DNA of 64,000 bases from Prado023 sp963798745 (GCA_963798745.1 CAWCUF010000004.1:1-64000), one strand, 5' to 3'. Positions 43,171-52,670 are shown, numbered from the stretch's first letter. Notes: generated by a model not told the origin, from the sequence alone. A program made the numbers and translations.

Positions 43171-46035
43171 TCAGCTGCAGCCGCTGGTGCTCCCGCAGCC
43201 CTCGCAGACGTAGCAGGAACCGGCCGGGCGCATCTTCACTCCGCAGGTCATGCACAGCGGCGCGTCCGAGGCCTTTCCGTTGATGGCATCGAGCAGTTCC
43301 GCTGAGGAGTGCACGCCGGACAGCGACACGTTGCCGGGCCCCTGGCCGGTGGCCCGCGGACCGGAGGGTGCGGGGATCGCACCCTGGGCTGGCACCGACT
43401 GGGACAGGCCCTCCACATCGATCTCCAGCTGGGCACCGCCATAGGTGGCGGCCACCTGCGCGGCGCGCTCGTCGGCGGTGAAGATCCCCAGCGCCTCGCG
43501 GTCCTCGTAGGGCAGGTAGTCCAGCGCGAGCCGACGGAAGATGTAGTCCACGATCGACTGTGCCATCCGGATGTCGGGGTCGTCGGTCATGCCCGAGGGC
43601 TCGAAGCGCATGTTCACGAACTTGTTCACGAACGCCTCGAGGGGCACGCCGTACTGCAGCGCGATCGACGTGGCGATCGAGAACGCGTCCATCACACCGG
43701 CCAGGGTCGAGCCCTGCTTGCCGAGCTTGAGGAAGACCTCACCGAGACCGTCATCGGGGTAGGAGCCCGCGGTCATGTAACCCTCGGCACCGCCCACCGC
43801 GAAGGAGACGGTCCGGCTGGGCCGCGACTTGGGCAGGCGCTTGCGGATCGGGCGGTACTCGATCTGCGTGGCAGGCACGTCGGCCTCGGCCTTCTTTGCC
43901 TTGCCGTCGGACAGCGGCTGACCCACCTTGCAGTTGTCGCGGTAGATGGCCAACGCCTTGACGCCCATCTTCCAGGCCTGGAAGTAGATGTCCTCGACCT
44001 CGTCGACCGTGGCCGACTCCGGCATGTTCACCGTCTTGGAGATCGCCCCGGACAGGAACGGCTGGCAGGCAGCCATCATCCGCACATGTCCCATCGGGGT
44101 GATGGCGCGCTGCCCCATCGCACAATCGAACACCGAGTAGTGCTCGGCCTTGAGCGCCGGGGCATCGATGACATGCCCGTGCTCGGCGATGTACTCCACG
44201 ATTGCCTCGGTCGTCTCGCCGGTGTACCCCAGGCGGGTCAGCGCGCGCGGGATCGTCTGGTTGACGATCTGCATCGATCCGCCACCGACGAGCTTCTTGA
44301 ACTTGACCAGCGAGAAATCCGGCTCGATGCCCGTGGTGTCGCAGTCCATCATGAAGCCGATCGTTCCGGTCGGGGCCAGGACCGAGGCCTGGGCGTTGCG
44401 CCATCCGTGCGACGAGCCGATCCCGATGCCCTCGTGCCACACCTGCGAGGCCAGCTTGAGCACACCCGAGTCCAGCGCGGAGTAGGAGCGAAGCGTGTCG
44501 GTCGCCGCGGCGTGCTTGCGCATCACCCGGGAGTGCGCGTCCTTGTTGCGGGCGTAGCCCTCGTACGGGCCGACCACCGAGGCCAACTCGGCCGAACGCT
44601 TGTAGGCGGTCCCGGTCATCAGGCTGGTGATCGAGGCGGCCAGCGCCCGACCGGCATCCGAGTCGTAGGCCAGGCCGGTGGCCATCAGCAGGGCACCGAG
44701 GTTGGCGTAGCCGATGCCCAGCTGGCGGAACTCGCGGGTGGTGTCCCCGATCGCCTCGGTCGGGAAGTCCGCGAAGCAGATGGAGATGTCCATCGCGGTG
44801 ATGATGAACTCCACCGACTTCTTGAACAGCTCGGCGTCGAAGGTGTCGTCCGCACGCAGGAACTTCAGCAGGTTCAGCGACGCGAGGTTGCACGAGGAGT
44901 TGTCCAGGCTCATGTACTCCGAGCACGGGTTCGAGGCGGTGATCCGCCCGGACTCCGGATTGGTGTGCCAGTCGTTGATCGTGTCGTCGTACTGGATGCC
45001 CGGGTCGGCACACGCCCACGCGGCCTCGGACATGCTGCGGAACAGCTTCTTGGCCCCGACGGTCTCGATGACCTCACCGGTGCCGCGCGCCCGCAGGCCG
45101 AAGTCGCGGTCCTCCTCCACTGCCCGCATGAACTCGTCGGACACCCGCACCGAGTTGTTGGCGTTCTGGTACTGCACCGAGGTGATGTCCTTGCCCCCGA
45201 GGTCCATGTCGAACCCAGCGTCGCGCAGGACGCGGATCTTCTCCTCCTCTGCCACCTTCGTGGCGATGAACTCCTCGATGTCGGGGTGGTCGACGTCCAG
45301 GACGACCATCTTGGCCGCACGCCGGGTGGCGCCACCGGACTTGATCGTCCCGGCCGAGGCGTCCGCGCCCCGCATGAACGAGACCGGACCCGATGCGGTG
45401 CCGCCGCTGGACAGCAGCTCCTTGCTCGAGCGGATGCGCGAGAGGTTCAGACCGGCCCCCGACCCACCCTTGAAGATCCGCCCCTCCTCGCGGTACCAGT
45501 TGAGGATCGAGTCCATCGTGTCGTCGACGGACAGGATGAAACACGCACTGACCTGTTGCGGCGACTCAGTGCCCACGTTGAACCACACCGGGGAGTTGAA
45601 GGAGAACACCTGGTGCAGCAGCATCCAGGTGAGCTCGTGCTCGAAGATCTCGGCGTCGCCCTCGGTGGTGAAGTAGCCGTTCTCCCGGCCGGCCCGCGCG
45701 TAGGTCAGCACGACGCGGTCGATCAACTGCCGCAGGCTGTGCTCGCGCGCTGCGGTACCCACCGCGCCGCGGAAGTACTTGGTGGTGACGATCGTGTAGG
45801 CGTTGACCGACCAGAAGTCCGGGTACTCCACGCCGCGCTGCTCGAACACGGTCTCGTTGGTCTTCCAGTTGGTCTGCACGACATCGCGGGACTCCCAGGT
45901 GACCTCGTCATAGGGGTGCACGCCCTCGGTGGTGAAGACGCGCTCGAAGCGCACACTGGGCACGACGCGCGGCCGACGCTCGCCGTTGCTCTTGTTCTCG
46001 GTGGCCCGCGGGCTGTCCGACGATGCTCGGGTCAT
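43171..46035 (-). CDS. nrdJ: Vitamin B12-dependent (class II) ribonucleotide reductase
   Basis: The 954-residue protein has the class II active-site pattern: ESPQQVSACFILSVDDTMDS, GGSGAGLNLSRIRS, NPCSEYMSLDNSSCNLASLNL and APTGTIGFMMDCDTTGIEP. A cysteine-rich C-terminus (CMTCGVKMRPAGSCYVCEGCGSTSGCS) serves as the zinc and redox tail. It makes deoxynucleotides using adenosylcobalamin and works with or without oxygen. AGGAGT lies before the ATG. It follows nrdR by 135 bases on the same strand, as in Streptomyces nrdRJ, so NrdR probably controls it. No cobalamin riboswitch was recognised in the gap. Confidence 0.93.
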   Translation of the reverse strand: MTRASSDSPRATENKSNGERRPRVVPSVRFERVFTTEGVHPYDEVTWESRDVVQTNWKTNETVFEQRGVEYPDFWSVNAYTIVTTKYFRGAVGTAAREHSLRQLIDRVVLTYARAGRENGYFTTEGDAEIFEHELTWMLLHQVFSFNSPVWFNVGTESPQQVSACFILSVDDTMDSILNWYREEGRIFKGGSGAGLNLSRIRSSKELLSSGGTASGPVSFMRGADASAGTIKSGGATRRAAKMVVLDVDHPDIEEFIATKVAEEEKIRVLRDAGFDMDLGGKDITSVQYQNANNSVRVSDEFMRAVEEDRDFGLRARGTGEVIETVGAKKLFRSMSEAAWACADPGIQYDDTINDWHTNPESGRITASNPCSEYMSLDNSSCNLASLNLLKFLRADDTFDAELFKKSVEFIITAMDISICFADFPTEAIGDTTREFRQLGIGYANLGALLMATGLAYDSDAGRALAASITSLMTGTAYKRSAELASVVGPYEGYARNKDAHSRVMRKHAAATDTLRSYSALDSGVLKLASQVWHEGIGIGSSHGWRNAQASVLAPTGTIGFMMDCDTTGIEPDFSLVKFKKLVGGGSMQIVNQTIPRALTRLGYTGETTEAIVEYIAEHGHVIDAPALKAEHYSVFDCAMGQRAITPMGHVRMMAACQPFLSGAISKTVNMPESATVDEVEDIYFQAWKMGVKALAIYRDNCKVGQPLSDGKAKKAEADVPATQIEYRPIRKRLPKSRPSRTVSFAVGGAEGYMTAGSYPDDGLGEVFLKLGKQGSTLAGVMDAFSIATSIALQYGVPLEAFVNKFVNMRFEPSGMTDDPDIRMAQSIVDYIFRRLALDYLPYEDREALGIFTADERAAQVAATYGGAQLEIDVEGLSQSVPAQGAIPAPSGPRATGQGPGNVSLSGVHSSAELLDAINGKASDAPLCMTCGVKMRPAGSCYVCEGCGSTSGCS

Positions 46036-46170
46036 GCGTACTCCTCTGGATCGGCCGCGGGTTCCCGCGGCGGGTATCCCGGTGGGCCGGGTGGTGGACG
46101 TTGCGTCCGATGAGCTGGTTGTGGTGCGGGTGGCGCGGTGGGGATCTGAACGGGGAAGTCGTGGTGGGAC

Positions 46171-46659
46171 TCAGGAGCTGCTGTGCCGCAGGTCGACGGA
46201 GTGTTCGCGCTCGCCGGGAGCAGCCCGCAGCAGGGCGATCTCTGCATCGAAGTCGGCCAGGGACTCGAACGACCGGTAGACCGACGCGAAGCGCAGATAG
46301 GCGACTTCGTCAAGGATCCGCAACGGTCCCAGAATCGCCATGCCGACATCGTGGGAAGCGATCGCCGCCTGCCCGGACGAGCGCAGGCGCTCCTCCACCT
46401 GCTGGGCAAGGAGCGCCAGATCGTCCTCGTTGACCGGTCGTCCCTGACAGGCCTTGCGCACACCGGAGACCACCTTGTCGCGGCTGAACGGCTCCACCAC
46501 GCCTGATCGCTTGACCACGAGCATGCTCATGGTCTCGATCGTGGTGAACCGCTGGCTACAGGCCGGACAGAGCCTGCGCCGACGGATCGATGTGCCGTCC
46601 TCAGTCGAGCGCGAATCGACGACCCGGGTCTCCGCAGAGCGGCAGAAGGGGCAGTTCAT
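46171..46659 (-). CDS. nrdR: Transcriptional repressor NrdR
   Basis: The protein is 162 residues. The N-terminal zinc ribbon is MNCPFCRSAETRVVDSR and RRRRLCPACSQRFTT, followed by an ATP-cone domain (LVVKRSGVVEPFSRDKVVSGVRKACQGRPV). It senses ATP/dATP and represses ribonucleotide reductase genes. The ATG at 46659 is chosen because GGAGG sits just before it; an in-frame GTG at 46665 would overlap that site. It is followed by nrdJ. The order nrdR, LysM gene, then divergent lexA is the same as Rv2718c-Rv2719c-Rv2720 in M. tuberculosis. Confidence 0.92.
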   Translation of the reverse strand: MNCPFCRSAETRVVDSRSTEDGTSIRRRRLCPACSQRFTTIETMSMLVVKRSGVVEPFSRDKVVSGVRKACQGRPVNEDDLALLAQQVEERLRSSGQAAIASHDVGMAILGPLRILDEVAYLRFASVYRSFESLADFDAEIALLRAAPGEREHSVDLRHSSS

Positions 46660-46719
46660 GGTCACCTCCGGTCAGAACATCGAGCCGTCACCTGACCTGG
46701 ACCCGCCCTCCTGGGGATG

Positions 46720-46791
46720 AACCTGGGGATGACGTGTCCAGAACCTGTGGAAGACCAACCACAACCTGTGGATGACTTACACCGGTGTAAC
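46720..46791 (-). promoter_or_regulatory. Phased DnaA-box-like repeats and palindromes upstream of nrdR-nrdJ
   Basis: Three copies of AACCTGKGGAWGAC start at 46720, 46743 and 46764, spaced 23 and 21 bases apart (about two helix turns). Their complement, TCATCCACAGG, is one base from the DnaA box TTATCCACA. The third copy also lies within CCACA-ACC-TGTGG (46760-46772). TTACACCGGTGTAA (46778-46791) is a perfect palindrome. These are candidate sites for DnaA and for NrdR, though the classical NrdR box is not clearly present. The same 14-mer recurs upstream of recA. Confidence 0.5.
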
Positions 46792-46864
46792 TACTAGATG
46801 TGGTAAACCGTAGCCCTCGGGACACAAGGACGCAAGCATCCGGCCCAACGAGTTCCCAGCGGGA

Positions 46865-47233
46865 TCAGGACCCGGAGGGCACGAGCAGGACCTGTCCAGG
46901 CTGGATGAGGTTCGATCGCAGCCCGTTGAGGGTCCGAATCTCCTCGACGACCTCCCGCGGGTCAGCGGTCGGGGCCACCACCTGGGCGATCGACCAGAGC
47001 GAGTCCCCCTGCTCCACGACCGCGGTGCCGGTCGACACGGGAACCGTCGGCGCCGCCGAGTCGGCCAGCGCACGGCCGCTGCTCAGCACGTCGAAGGTCA
47101 GCACGACCAGCACCGCGACAAGGGCGAGCAGTGCCACGCTGCGTGCGAGTCGACCGCGACGGGTCAGGTGCGGAATCGACACCTCGACATGCTGGGTCGG
47201 CTGCCAGTTCGTTGCGGGGCTGTACGTGGACAT
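46865..47233 (-). CDS. LysM protein, SOS cell-division inhibitor-like (ChiZ/YneA/DivS position)
   Basis: The 122-residue protein has a cytoplasmic N-terminus, one membrane helix (VALLALVAVLVVLTFDVL, residues about 33-50) and an external LysM domain (VVEQGDSLWSIAQ, then LRSNLIQPGQVLLVP). GGAGG lies before the ATG. Position and layout match M. tuberculosis Rv2719c (ChiZ), and the functional class of YneA and DivS, which delay division after DNA damage. It is divergent from lexA and has a near-consensus SOS box about 40 bases upstream. Confidence 0.85.
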   Translation of the reverse strand: MSTYSPATNWQPTQHVEVSIPHLTRRGRLARSVALLALVAVLVVLTFDVLSSGRALADSAAPTVPVSTGTAVVEQGDSLWSIAQVVAPTADPREVVEEIRTLNGLRSNLIQPGQVLLVPSGS

Positions 47234-47273
47234 CAGGGCCTCCTTCTCGGTGGCGATCGACGAAGTGGTGTGT

Positions 47274-47289
47274 TCGTACTGATGTTCGC
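47274..47289 (-). promoter_or_regulatory. Near-consensus SOS box upstream of the LysM gene
   Basis: TCGTACTGATGTTCGC matches TCGAAC-N4-GTTCGA at ten of twelve defined positions. It lies 41 bases upstream of the LysM start codon, in the lexA/LysM divergent region, and may allow control of that gene separately from lexA. Confidence 0.5.
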
Positions 47290-47341
47290 TCGAACGCCTG
47301 TGCTAGTTCTATCACCTGCCGACGACACGCTCAAGACAAAA

Positions 47342-47357
47342 TCGAACAAATGTTTGA
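47342..47357 (+). promoter_or_regulatory. SOS (LexA) box upstream of lexA
   Basis: TCGAACAAATGTTTGA differs from the perfect SOS palindrome at one position (GTTTGA for GTTCGA). It lies about 130 bases before the lexA start, as expected for autoregulation, and between lexA and the divergent LysM gene. Confidence 0.82.
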
Positions 47358-47484
47358 ACAATCTCGTGCGGCGCGATACCGTTCCCTCAGGTGTTCCAGA
47401 GCGTCGGAACGCCCGCGAGCAACACTCGCGCAGGGGTCTGACATCGCGAGGCGTCGAACCCACGTGGGACGAACTGGAGGCACC

Positions 47485-48156
47485 ATGGCCACGATCCATC
47501 CGCTGCCCGACACACCTGCCGACGACAGCGGGCTGACCGCGCGTCAACGCAAGGTGCTCGACGAGATCCGGCGCAGCGTCGACTCGCGCGGCTACCCACC
47601 GAGCGTGCGCGAGATCGGTGAGGCCGTCGGCCTGAACTCGCCCTCCAGCGTCGCCCACCAGCTCAAGGTTCTCGAGGCCAAGGGCTTCCTGCGCCGCGAC
47701 CCCAACCGGCCCCGCGCGATGGAGGTGCTCGACCCCAACGCCGTTCTCGGCGATCCGACCGACCTCGGGGACACCGCCCCGCCGGCCGTCATGGTCCCCC
47801 TGGTGGGCCAGATCGCCGCCGGCGGGCCGATCCTGGCCGAGCAGGCTGTCGAGACGGTGTTCCCGTTGCCCCGGGAGTTGGTGGGCGACGGCGATCTGTT
47901 CCTGCTGCGGGTCAAGGGCGACTCCATGGTCGACGCGGCGATCTGCGACGGCGATTACGTCGTGGTCCGCTCGGGCCAGGCTGCCGACAACGGCACGATC
48001 GTGGCCGCCCTGCTCGAGGACGAGGCGACGGTCAAGACCCTGCGCCAGCGCGATGGCCACACCTGGCTGATGCCGCACAACCCCGCCTTCGAACCCATCA
48101 ACGGCGATCACGCCGTCATCATGGGCACGGTGGTCGCGGTACTGCGCCGCGTCTGA
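47485..48156 (+). CDS. lexA: SOS repressor LexA
   Basis: The protein is 223 residues. The winged-helix domain is LTARQRKVLDEIRRSVDSRGYPPSVREIGEAVGLNSPSSVAHQLK. The cleavage site is in GQIAAGGP (Ala-Gly bond), with the catalytic Ser in GDSMVDAAI and Lys in DEATVKTLR. RecA filaments trigger its self-cleavage. GGAGG lies before the ATG at 47485. Its likely targets in this window are lexA itself, the LysM gene, recA and the HNH gene at 4.3 kb, all of which carry SOS boxes. Confidence 0.95.
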   Translation: MATIHPLPDTPADDSGLTARQRKVLDEIRRSVDSRGYPPSVREIGEAVGLNSPSSVAHQLKVLEAKGFLRRDPNRPRAMEVLDPNAVLGDPTDLGDTAPPAVMVPLVGQIAAGGPILAEQAVETVFPLPRELVGDGDLFLLRVKGDSMVDAAICDGDYVVVRSGQAADNGTIVAALLEDEATVKTLRQRDGHTWLMPHNPAFEPINGDHAVIMGTVVAVLRRV

Positions 48157-48180
48157 GCCGAGTGGCCTAGAGTGCTGAAG

Positions 48181-49560
48181 GTGTCCATCCCCGCGAACCT
48201 GGCACCAGACACCCGGGTTGACCATGGGCTGGCCGCCCGCAAGGCGGTCCCCAGGCAGTCGTTGGGCGACTGGGAGCTGCCCGAGAACCGGGCCGACCCC
48301 GTCGAACTGCTCGTCGAGCAGTCTCGAACGCGGTTGCAGAACCTGGTGCCGATCCGGCACGGCCGGATGAGCACGTCAGCATTCGCGTTCTATCGCGGGT
48401 CCGCGGTGGTGATGACCGCGGACCTGGCGAGCCAGCCGAACACCGGCCTGACGGTCCAGCTCTGCGGCGATGCCCACGTGGCCAACTTCGGGATGTTCGC
48501 CTCCCCCGAACGCACCCTGCTCTTCGACCTCAACGATTTCGACGAGACCCACCCGGGGCCGTTCGAGTGGGACGTCAAGCGCCTGGCCGCCTCCGCTGTG
48601 CTCACCGCCCGGTCCAACGGCTGGTCCGGCTCGATCCAACGTGAGATGGCCGCGGCCTGCGCCCGGGCCTACCGGGAGGCGATGCGCCAGTTCGCCGACC
48701 TGGGCACGTTGGACGTCTGGTACTCGCGGCTGGACATGTCCAGCCTCGGAAGGTTGGCCAGCAGCGTGAATCCCGAGGCAGCGCTGGCCCGGGTGGAGAA
48801 GTCGATCGCCGGTGCGCAGAAGCGGACCAATCTGCAGGCCATGGCCAAGTTGACCGAGGTCGTGGACGGGCAGCGTCAGTTCGTCGATGACCCACCGCTG
48901 CTGATGCGCGTCGGGCCGGAGCAGGCCGAGCTGCTCGGACTGGATGCCATTGCGGCCTACCGCGCCACGCTGGTCACCGACCGCGCGGCGTTGCTCGACC
49001 AGTTCGAAGTCGTGGACATCGCCCGCAAGGTTGTGGGGGTGGGCAGCGTCGGCACCCGCTGCTACGTCCTGCTGCTGCAGGGCGTCGATGGAACCGACCC
49101 CCTCGTGCTGCAGTTCAAGGAGGCCACCGCCTCGGTGCTGGAGCCGTACACGGCCGCCTCGGAGTTCGACCACCACGGTGCCCGGGTCGTGGCTGGTCAG
49201 CGCTTGATGCAGGCCGCGACCGACATCTTCATCGGCTGGACCTCGGCCACCGACGCCCACAACGTGGTGCACGACACCTACGTCCGCCAGCTGCGCGACA
49301 TGAAGTTCTCCCCCGACCTGTCCGTGCTTGAAGTGCCTGCCCTGAACGGGTATCTGCACGCATGTGGATGGACGCTGGCGCGGGCGCACGCACGCTCGGG
49401 CGATCGACTGGCGATCGGTGCCTACCTCGGTGGCAGCAGCAAGTTCGAGACCGCCATCGCGGCGTGGTCGATGGCCTACGCCGACCAGGCCGAAGCAGAC
49501 CATGGCGCGATGGTCCATGCGATCCGGATGGCACAGCTGCCGGCCATCACCGGTGTGTGA
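48181..49560 (+). CDS. DUF2252 protein
   Basis: The protein is 459 residues when started at the GTG at 48181, seven bases after TAGAGT (48168-48173); a GTG at 48172 is inside that hexamer and less likely. Residues about 55-150 show the family pattern: RHGRMSTSAFAFYRGSA, CGDAHVANFG and FDLNDFDETHPGPFEWDVKRLA. The DxHxxNxG-like and DxND elements recall the aminoglycoside phosphotransferase/kinase fold. The function is unknown. The gene directly follows lexA but has its own promoter. Confidence 0.8.
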   Translation: MSIPANLAPDTRVDHGLAARKAVPRQSLGDWELPENRADPVELLVEQSRTRLQNLVPIRHGRMSTSAFAFYRGSAVVMTADLASQPNTGLTVQLCGDAHVANFGMFASPERTLLFDLNDFDETHPGPFEWDVKRLAASAVLTARSNGWSGSIQREMAAACARAYREAMRQFADLGTLDVWYSRLDMSSLGRLASSVNPEAALARVEKSIAGAQKRTNLQAMAKLTEVVDGQRQFVDDPPLLMRVGPEQAELLGLDAIAAYRATLVTDRAALLDQFEVVDIARKVVGVGSVGTRCYVLLLQGVDGTDPLVLQFKEATASVLEPYTAASEFDHHGARVVAGQRLMQAATDIFIGWTSATDAHNVVHDTYVRQLRDMKFSPDLSVLEVPALNGYLHACGWTLARAHARSGDRLAIGAYLGGSSKFETAIAAWSMAYADQAEADHGAMVHAIRMAQLPAITGV

Positions 49561-49669
49561 CCGGAGTTCCGCGCTCGCGCGTCGAGCGCCGCCGGCGTGT
49601 CCGCGACGCGCCTGACAGCGATCCCCGGGAGTCTGATCGGATACCCCCCGGGGTTATCCACCCCGGCAA

Positions 49670-49697
49670 TTGGCCTCCGATGCGGCAGTCCTAGGAT
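49670..49697 (+). promoter_or_regulatory. Promoter of the peroxiredoxin gene
   Basis: TTGGCC (49670-49675) and TAGGAT (49692-49697) are 16 bases apart. This leaves a leader of about 55 bases before the start codon, unlike the leaderless genes around it. A DnaA-box-like TTATCCACC lies just upstream (49654-49662). Confidence 0.55.
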
Positions 49698-49757
49698 CAA
49701 GGGTGTCCGTCGAGGCCGACGGGCATCCGCGGCCTCCTGAACTGATCGAGGAGACCC

Positions 49758-50483
49758 ATGACCGAGACGATCCCCGCCGCTGCCCCCGTGATGAGCATGC
49801 CGCGGATCGGCGATCCCGCGCCGGCGTTCACCGCAGTCACCACCCAGGGTCAGATCAACTTCCCGTCCGACTACTCGGGACGCTGGGTGATCCTGTTCAG
49901 CCACCCGGCCGACTTCACCCCGGTGTGCACCACCGAGTTCATGACGTTCGCCACCCTCGAGGACCAGTTCTCCGCGCTGAACACCGCCCTGGTGGGACTG
50001 TCGATCGATGGCCTGTTCAGCCACATCGCATGGCTGCGCACCATCAAGGAGAAGATCACCTTCCGAGACATGACCGACGTCGAGGTGACCTTCCCGCTCA
50101 TCGAGGACATCTCCATGAATGTCGCGGAGCTCTACGGAATGATCATGCCCGGCGAGGACTCCACCAAGGCCGTTCGTGCGGTCTTCGTGATCGACCCCAA
50201 GGGGATCATCCGCACGATCATCTACTACCCGTTGAGCCTGGGCCGCAACTTCGACGAACTGCTGCGTGTGGTCAAGGCGCTGCAGGTGGCCGACGCCTTC
50301 TCCGTGGCGACCCCTGCCGACTGGCGGCCGGGCGAGCCGGTGATCGTGCCCCCGCCGGGTTCGTGCGGGGTCGCCAAGGACCGGATGGAGGGCGCCGAGG
50401 ACGGCGTGACCTGCGTCGACTGGTTCTTCTGCACCAAGGAGATCAGCGTCGAGCAGATCGACGCGGCCCTGCAGGCTCCGTGA
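49758..50483 (+). CDS. Peroxiredoxin (Prx6/AhpC-TSA family)
   Basis: The 241-residue protein has the peroxidatic site SHPADFTPVCTTEF near residue 55 and the C-terminal extension of Prx6-type enzymes (PADWRPGEPVIVPPP). It reduces hydrogen peroxide and organic peroxides in the cytoplasm. Three additional cysteines near the end (GSCGVA, and VTCVDWFFCTKE) could act as resolving residues, so it may not be a strict 1-Cys enzyme. GAGGAG lies before the ATG. Confidence 0.87.
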   Translation: MTETIPAAAPVMSMPRIGDPAPAFTAVTTQGQINFPSDYSGRWVILFSHPADFTPVCTTEFMTFATLEDQFSALNTALVGLSIDGLFSHIAWLRTIKEKITFRDMTDVEVTFPLIEDISMNVAELYGMIMPGEDSTKAVRAVFVIDPKGIIRTIIYYPLSLGRNFDELLRVVKALQVADAFSVATPADWRPGEPVIVPPPGSCGVAKDRMEGAEDGVTCVDWFFCTKEISVEQIDAALQAP

Positions 50484-50525
50484 TCTGGTCGATGACCTGC
50501 GTCTGAGTGATGGGCGCTGGCCGGG

Positions 50526-52670
50526 TCAGATCGCAGCCTCGGCTGGGGCAGGCTCGGTCGGCGCCGGCGCCGGCGTCGGCGTCGCGTCGAACGCGTCGGA
50601 CTGGTCGGCGTCGGCCCGCAACTGCGCACTGGCGCTCAGGCTGGCGTCCAGCCGGCCCAGGGCCCCCACCACGGTGGGCAGATCGACGGTCCACCACAGC
50701 GGCGGCAAGCTCTCGCGCAGCCGCTTGCCGTAGCCGGTGGTCGCCAGGCGTGAGTCCAGGACGGCCACGACGCCCCGGTCCTCACCGGAGCGGATCAGCC
50801 TCCCGGCACCCTGCGCGAGCATGAGCGCGGCCCTGGGTACCGATACCGCGGCGAACCCGCTGCCCCCGGCCGCGTCGACCAACTCCGCCCGGGCAGAGAC
50901 GATCGGATCGTCCGGGCGAGGGAAGGGGATCCGGTCGATGACGACCAGCGTGCATGAGGGCCCCGGCACATCCACGCCCTGCCACAGTGACAGGGTGCCC
51001 AGCAGTGAGGCGCGTGGCTCGTCGGCGAAGGTCCGGACCAGGCCCGCCACCGCGTCCCCGCGCCGGGTGACGATCAGCGGCCGGTCCTCGCGGCCCGCGA
51101 ACCGGCGGGTCAGGACCTCCTCGGCACGCTCCACCGAGCGCCACGAGGAGAACAGCGCGAGGGTGCGCCCGCCCGCGGCGTCGATCAGGTCGGCGATCTG
51201 CTCCAGGGCCTGCTCGCTGATGCCCTCCCGGCCGGGTCGGGGCAGTCGGGCGGCACAGTACAGCATCCCCTGACGGGCATGGTCGAACGGGGAGCCCACG
51301 TCGATTCCCTGCCACCCCGGCGGACAACCGAGATTGTCGGCCAGCGGGTCGAACGAGCCGCCGATGGCCATGGTGGCGCTGGTCAGCGCCACTGGCCTGC
51401 CCGTGAACAGGTTGCTCTCCAGCAGCGAACGGACCGAGATGGGCGCGATGTGCAGCGTCGGCTGCGCACCGGTCCGCCCACCCACCCACGCCACGGAGGC
51501 GGTGCTGAGCAGCAACGCCTCGGCGGCGATCTCGTGAACGGCACCCAACCCGGCGCGCGCCGTGGTCCGATCGGCAGCGGCGTCGGGGGCATCCGAGCTG
51601 TCCCCGCGCAGACCGCCGAGGGCCGCATGACCCGCATCGCGCAGCGCGGACAGGGCCACCACCAACTCCTCGGGCAGGTGGCGAAGCCGCCCCTCGGGCA
51701 GCGCCGTGAGCACGTCGCTGAGGTATCCCCCGGCGTCGAGCAACGGCTCCACGAGCTCGGGGCTCAAGAACTTGCGGGCCCGGCCGGTCGCGCGTTCGAT
51801 CACGGTGCCCGACATTTCACGGGTCAGGGCCGTGGTCATCCGATCGACCAGCTCATGGGCCTCGTCGACCACGACCGCACCATGATCGGGCAGCACCGGT
51901 ACATCGCCCTGCACGTGGATCGCGAGCAGGGCGTGATTGGTGACGACCACATCGGCCTCGCGGGCTCGTGTCCGCGCCGCCTCGGCGAAGCAGTCCTGCC
52001 CGAACGCGCACTGGGTGGCGCCGGGGCATTCGCGCGCGGACACCGACAGTCCCGACCAGACGCGGCCGTCCACGGGCGAGTCGAGGTCGTCGCGGTCGCC
52101 GGTCGTGGTGCGCTGCGCCCAACGGCGCAGTGTCGCCGCCTGCCGACCGAGCCGGGTGGTCGGGGTGTCGAACAAGGCAGCCTCATCGGGATCGGGTGAC
52201 CCCCGGGTGAGCCGGTCCAGGCACAGGTAGTTGCTACGCCCCTTGAGGACCGCGAACCTGACCTCCCCGAGAGCCGGGGCCAGGGCGCGGGAGACCACGG
52301 GAAGGTCCTTGTCGACCAGTTGGCGCTGCAGCGCGAGGGTCGCGGTGGCGATCACGACCGGTTCACCGGTGAGCTTGGCGAACCGGACCGCCGGAACGAG
52401 GTAGGCCAGGGACTTGCCGGTGCCGGTGCCGGCCTGGACCAGGACAGCGCCCTCGCCGGATTCGAAGCACGCGTCGATGGTCTCGGCCATCTCAACCTGG
52501 CCGGTACGGGGCTGGCCGCCCAGTTCGGTGACCGCCAAGCTGAGCAGCTCGGCCACCGGGGCGTCCTCGTCGGGAGCCTGCGGGTCGGAGCTGTTCTGTC
52601 CGGGGCCATCCTCGGCGATGGCCGTCCCGTCCAGAGCCGACTGCGGCGCGTCCTCGGCCTCGGGGGTCAC
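50526..52670 (-). CDS. DinG-like ATP-dependent DNA helicase
   Basis: The 714-residue XPD-family protein has VLVQAGTGTGKSLAYLVPAV (Walker A), VVDEAHELVD (DEAH) and a late QGAGRLIRS motif VI. Four cysteines that can hold an iron-sulfur cluster are seen: one in LCLDRL and three in ECPGATQCAFGQDCF. It should unwind DNA 5' to 3', acting on R-loops or replication-conflict structures. The C-terminus is alanine/proline/glutamate-rich and probably disordered. It starts at a GTG that overlaps the hflX stop (GTGA). No SOS box was seen for it. Confidence 0.86.
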   Translation of the reverse strand: MTPEAEDAPQSALDGTAIAEDGPGQNSSDPQAPDEDAPVAELLSLAVTELGGQPRTGQVEMAETIDACFESGEGAVLVQAGTGTGKSLAYLVPAVRFAKLTGEPVVIATATLALQRQLVDKDLPVVSRALAPALGEVRFAVLKGRSNYLCLDRLTRGSPDPDEAALFDTPTTRLGRQAATLRRWAQRTTTGDRDDLDSPVDGRVWSGLSVSARECPGATQCAFGQDCFAEAARTRAREADVVVTNHALLAIHVQGDVPVLPDHGAVVVDEAHELVDRMTTALTREMSGTVIERATGRARKFLSPELVEPLLDAGGYLSDVLTALPEGRLRHLPEELVVALSALRDAGHAALGGLRGDSSDAPDAAADRTTARAGLGAVHEIAAEALLLSTASVAWVGGRTGAQPTLHIAPISVRSLLESNLFTGRPVALTSATMAIGGSFDPLADNLGCPPGWQGIDVGSPFDHARQGMLYCAARLPRPGREGISEQALEQIADLIDAAGGRTLALFSSWRSVERAEEVLTRRFAGREDRPLIVTRRGDAVAGLVRTFADEPRASLLGTLSLWQGVDVPGPSCTLVVIDRIPFPRPDDPIVSARAELVDAAGGSGFAAVSVPRAALMLAQGAGRLIRSGEDRGVVAVLDSRLATTGYGKRLRESLPPLWWTVDLPTVVGALGRLDASLSASAQLRADADQSDAFDATPTPAPAPTEPAPAEAAI

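Noticed and set aside
46036..46170. Cobalamin riboswitch between nrdR and nrdJ
   Set aside because: Class II reductases can be linked to B12, but no B12-box-like sequence was seen in this 135-base gap.
46778..46791. TTACACCGGTGTAA as a canonical NrdR box
   Set aside because: The NrdR box has ACAC and GTGT arms about eight bases apart; here the centre is only two bases, so it is reported only as a palindrome.
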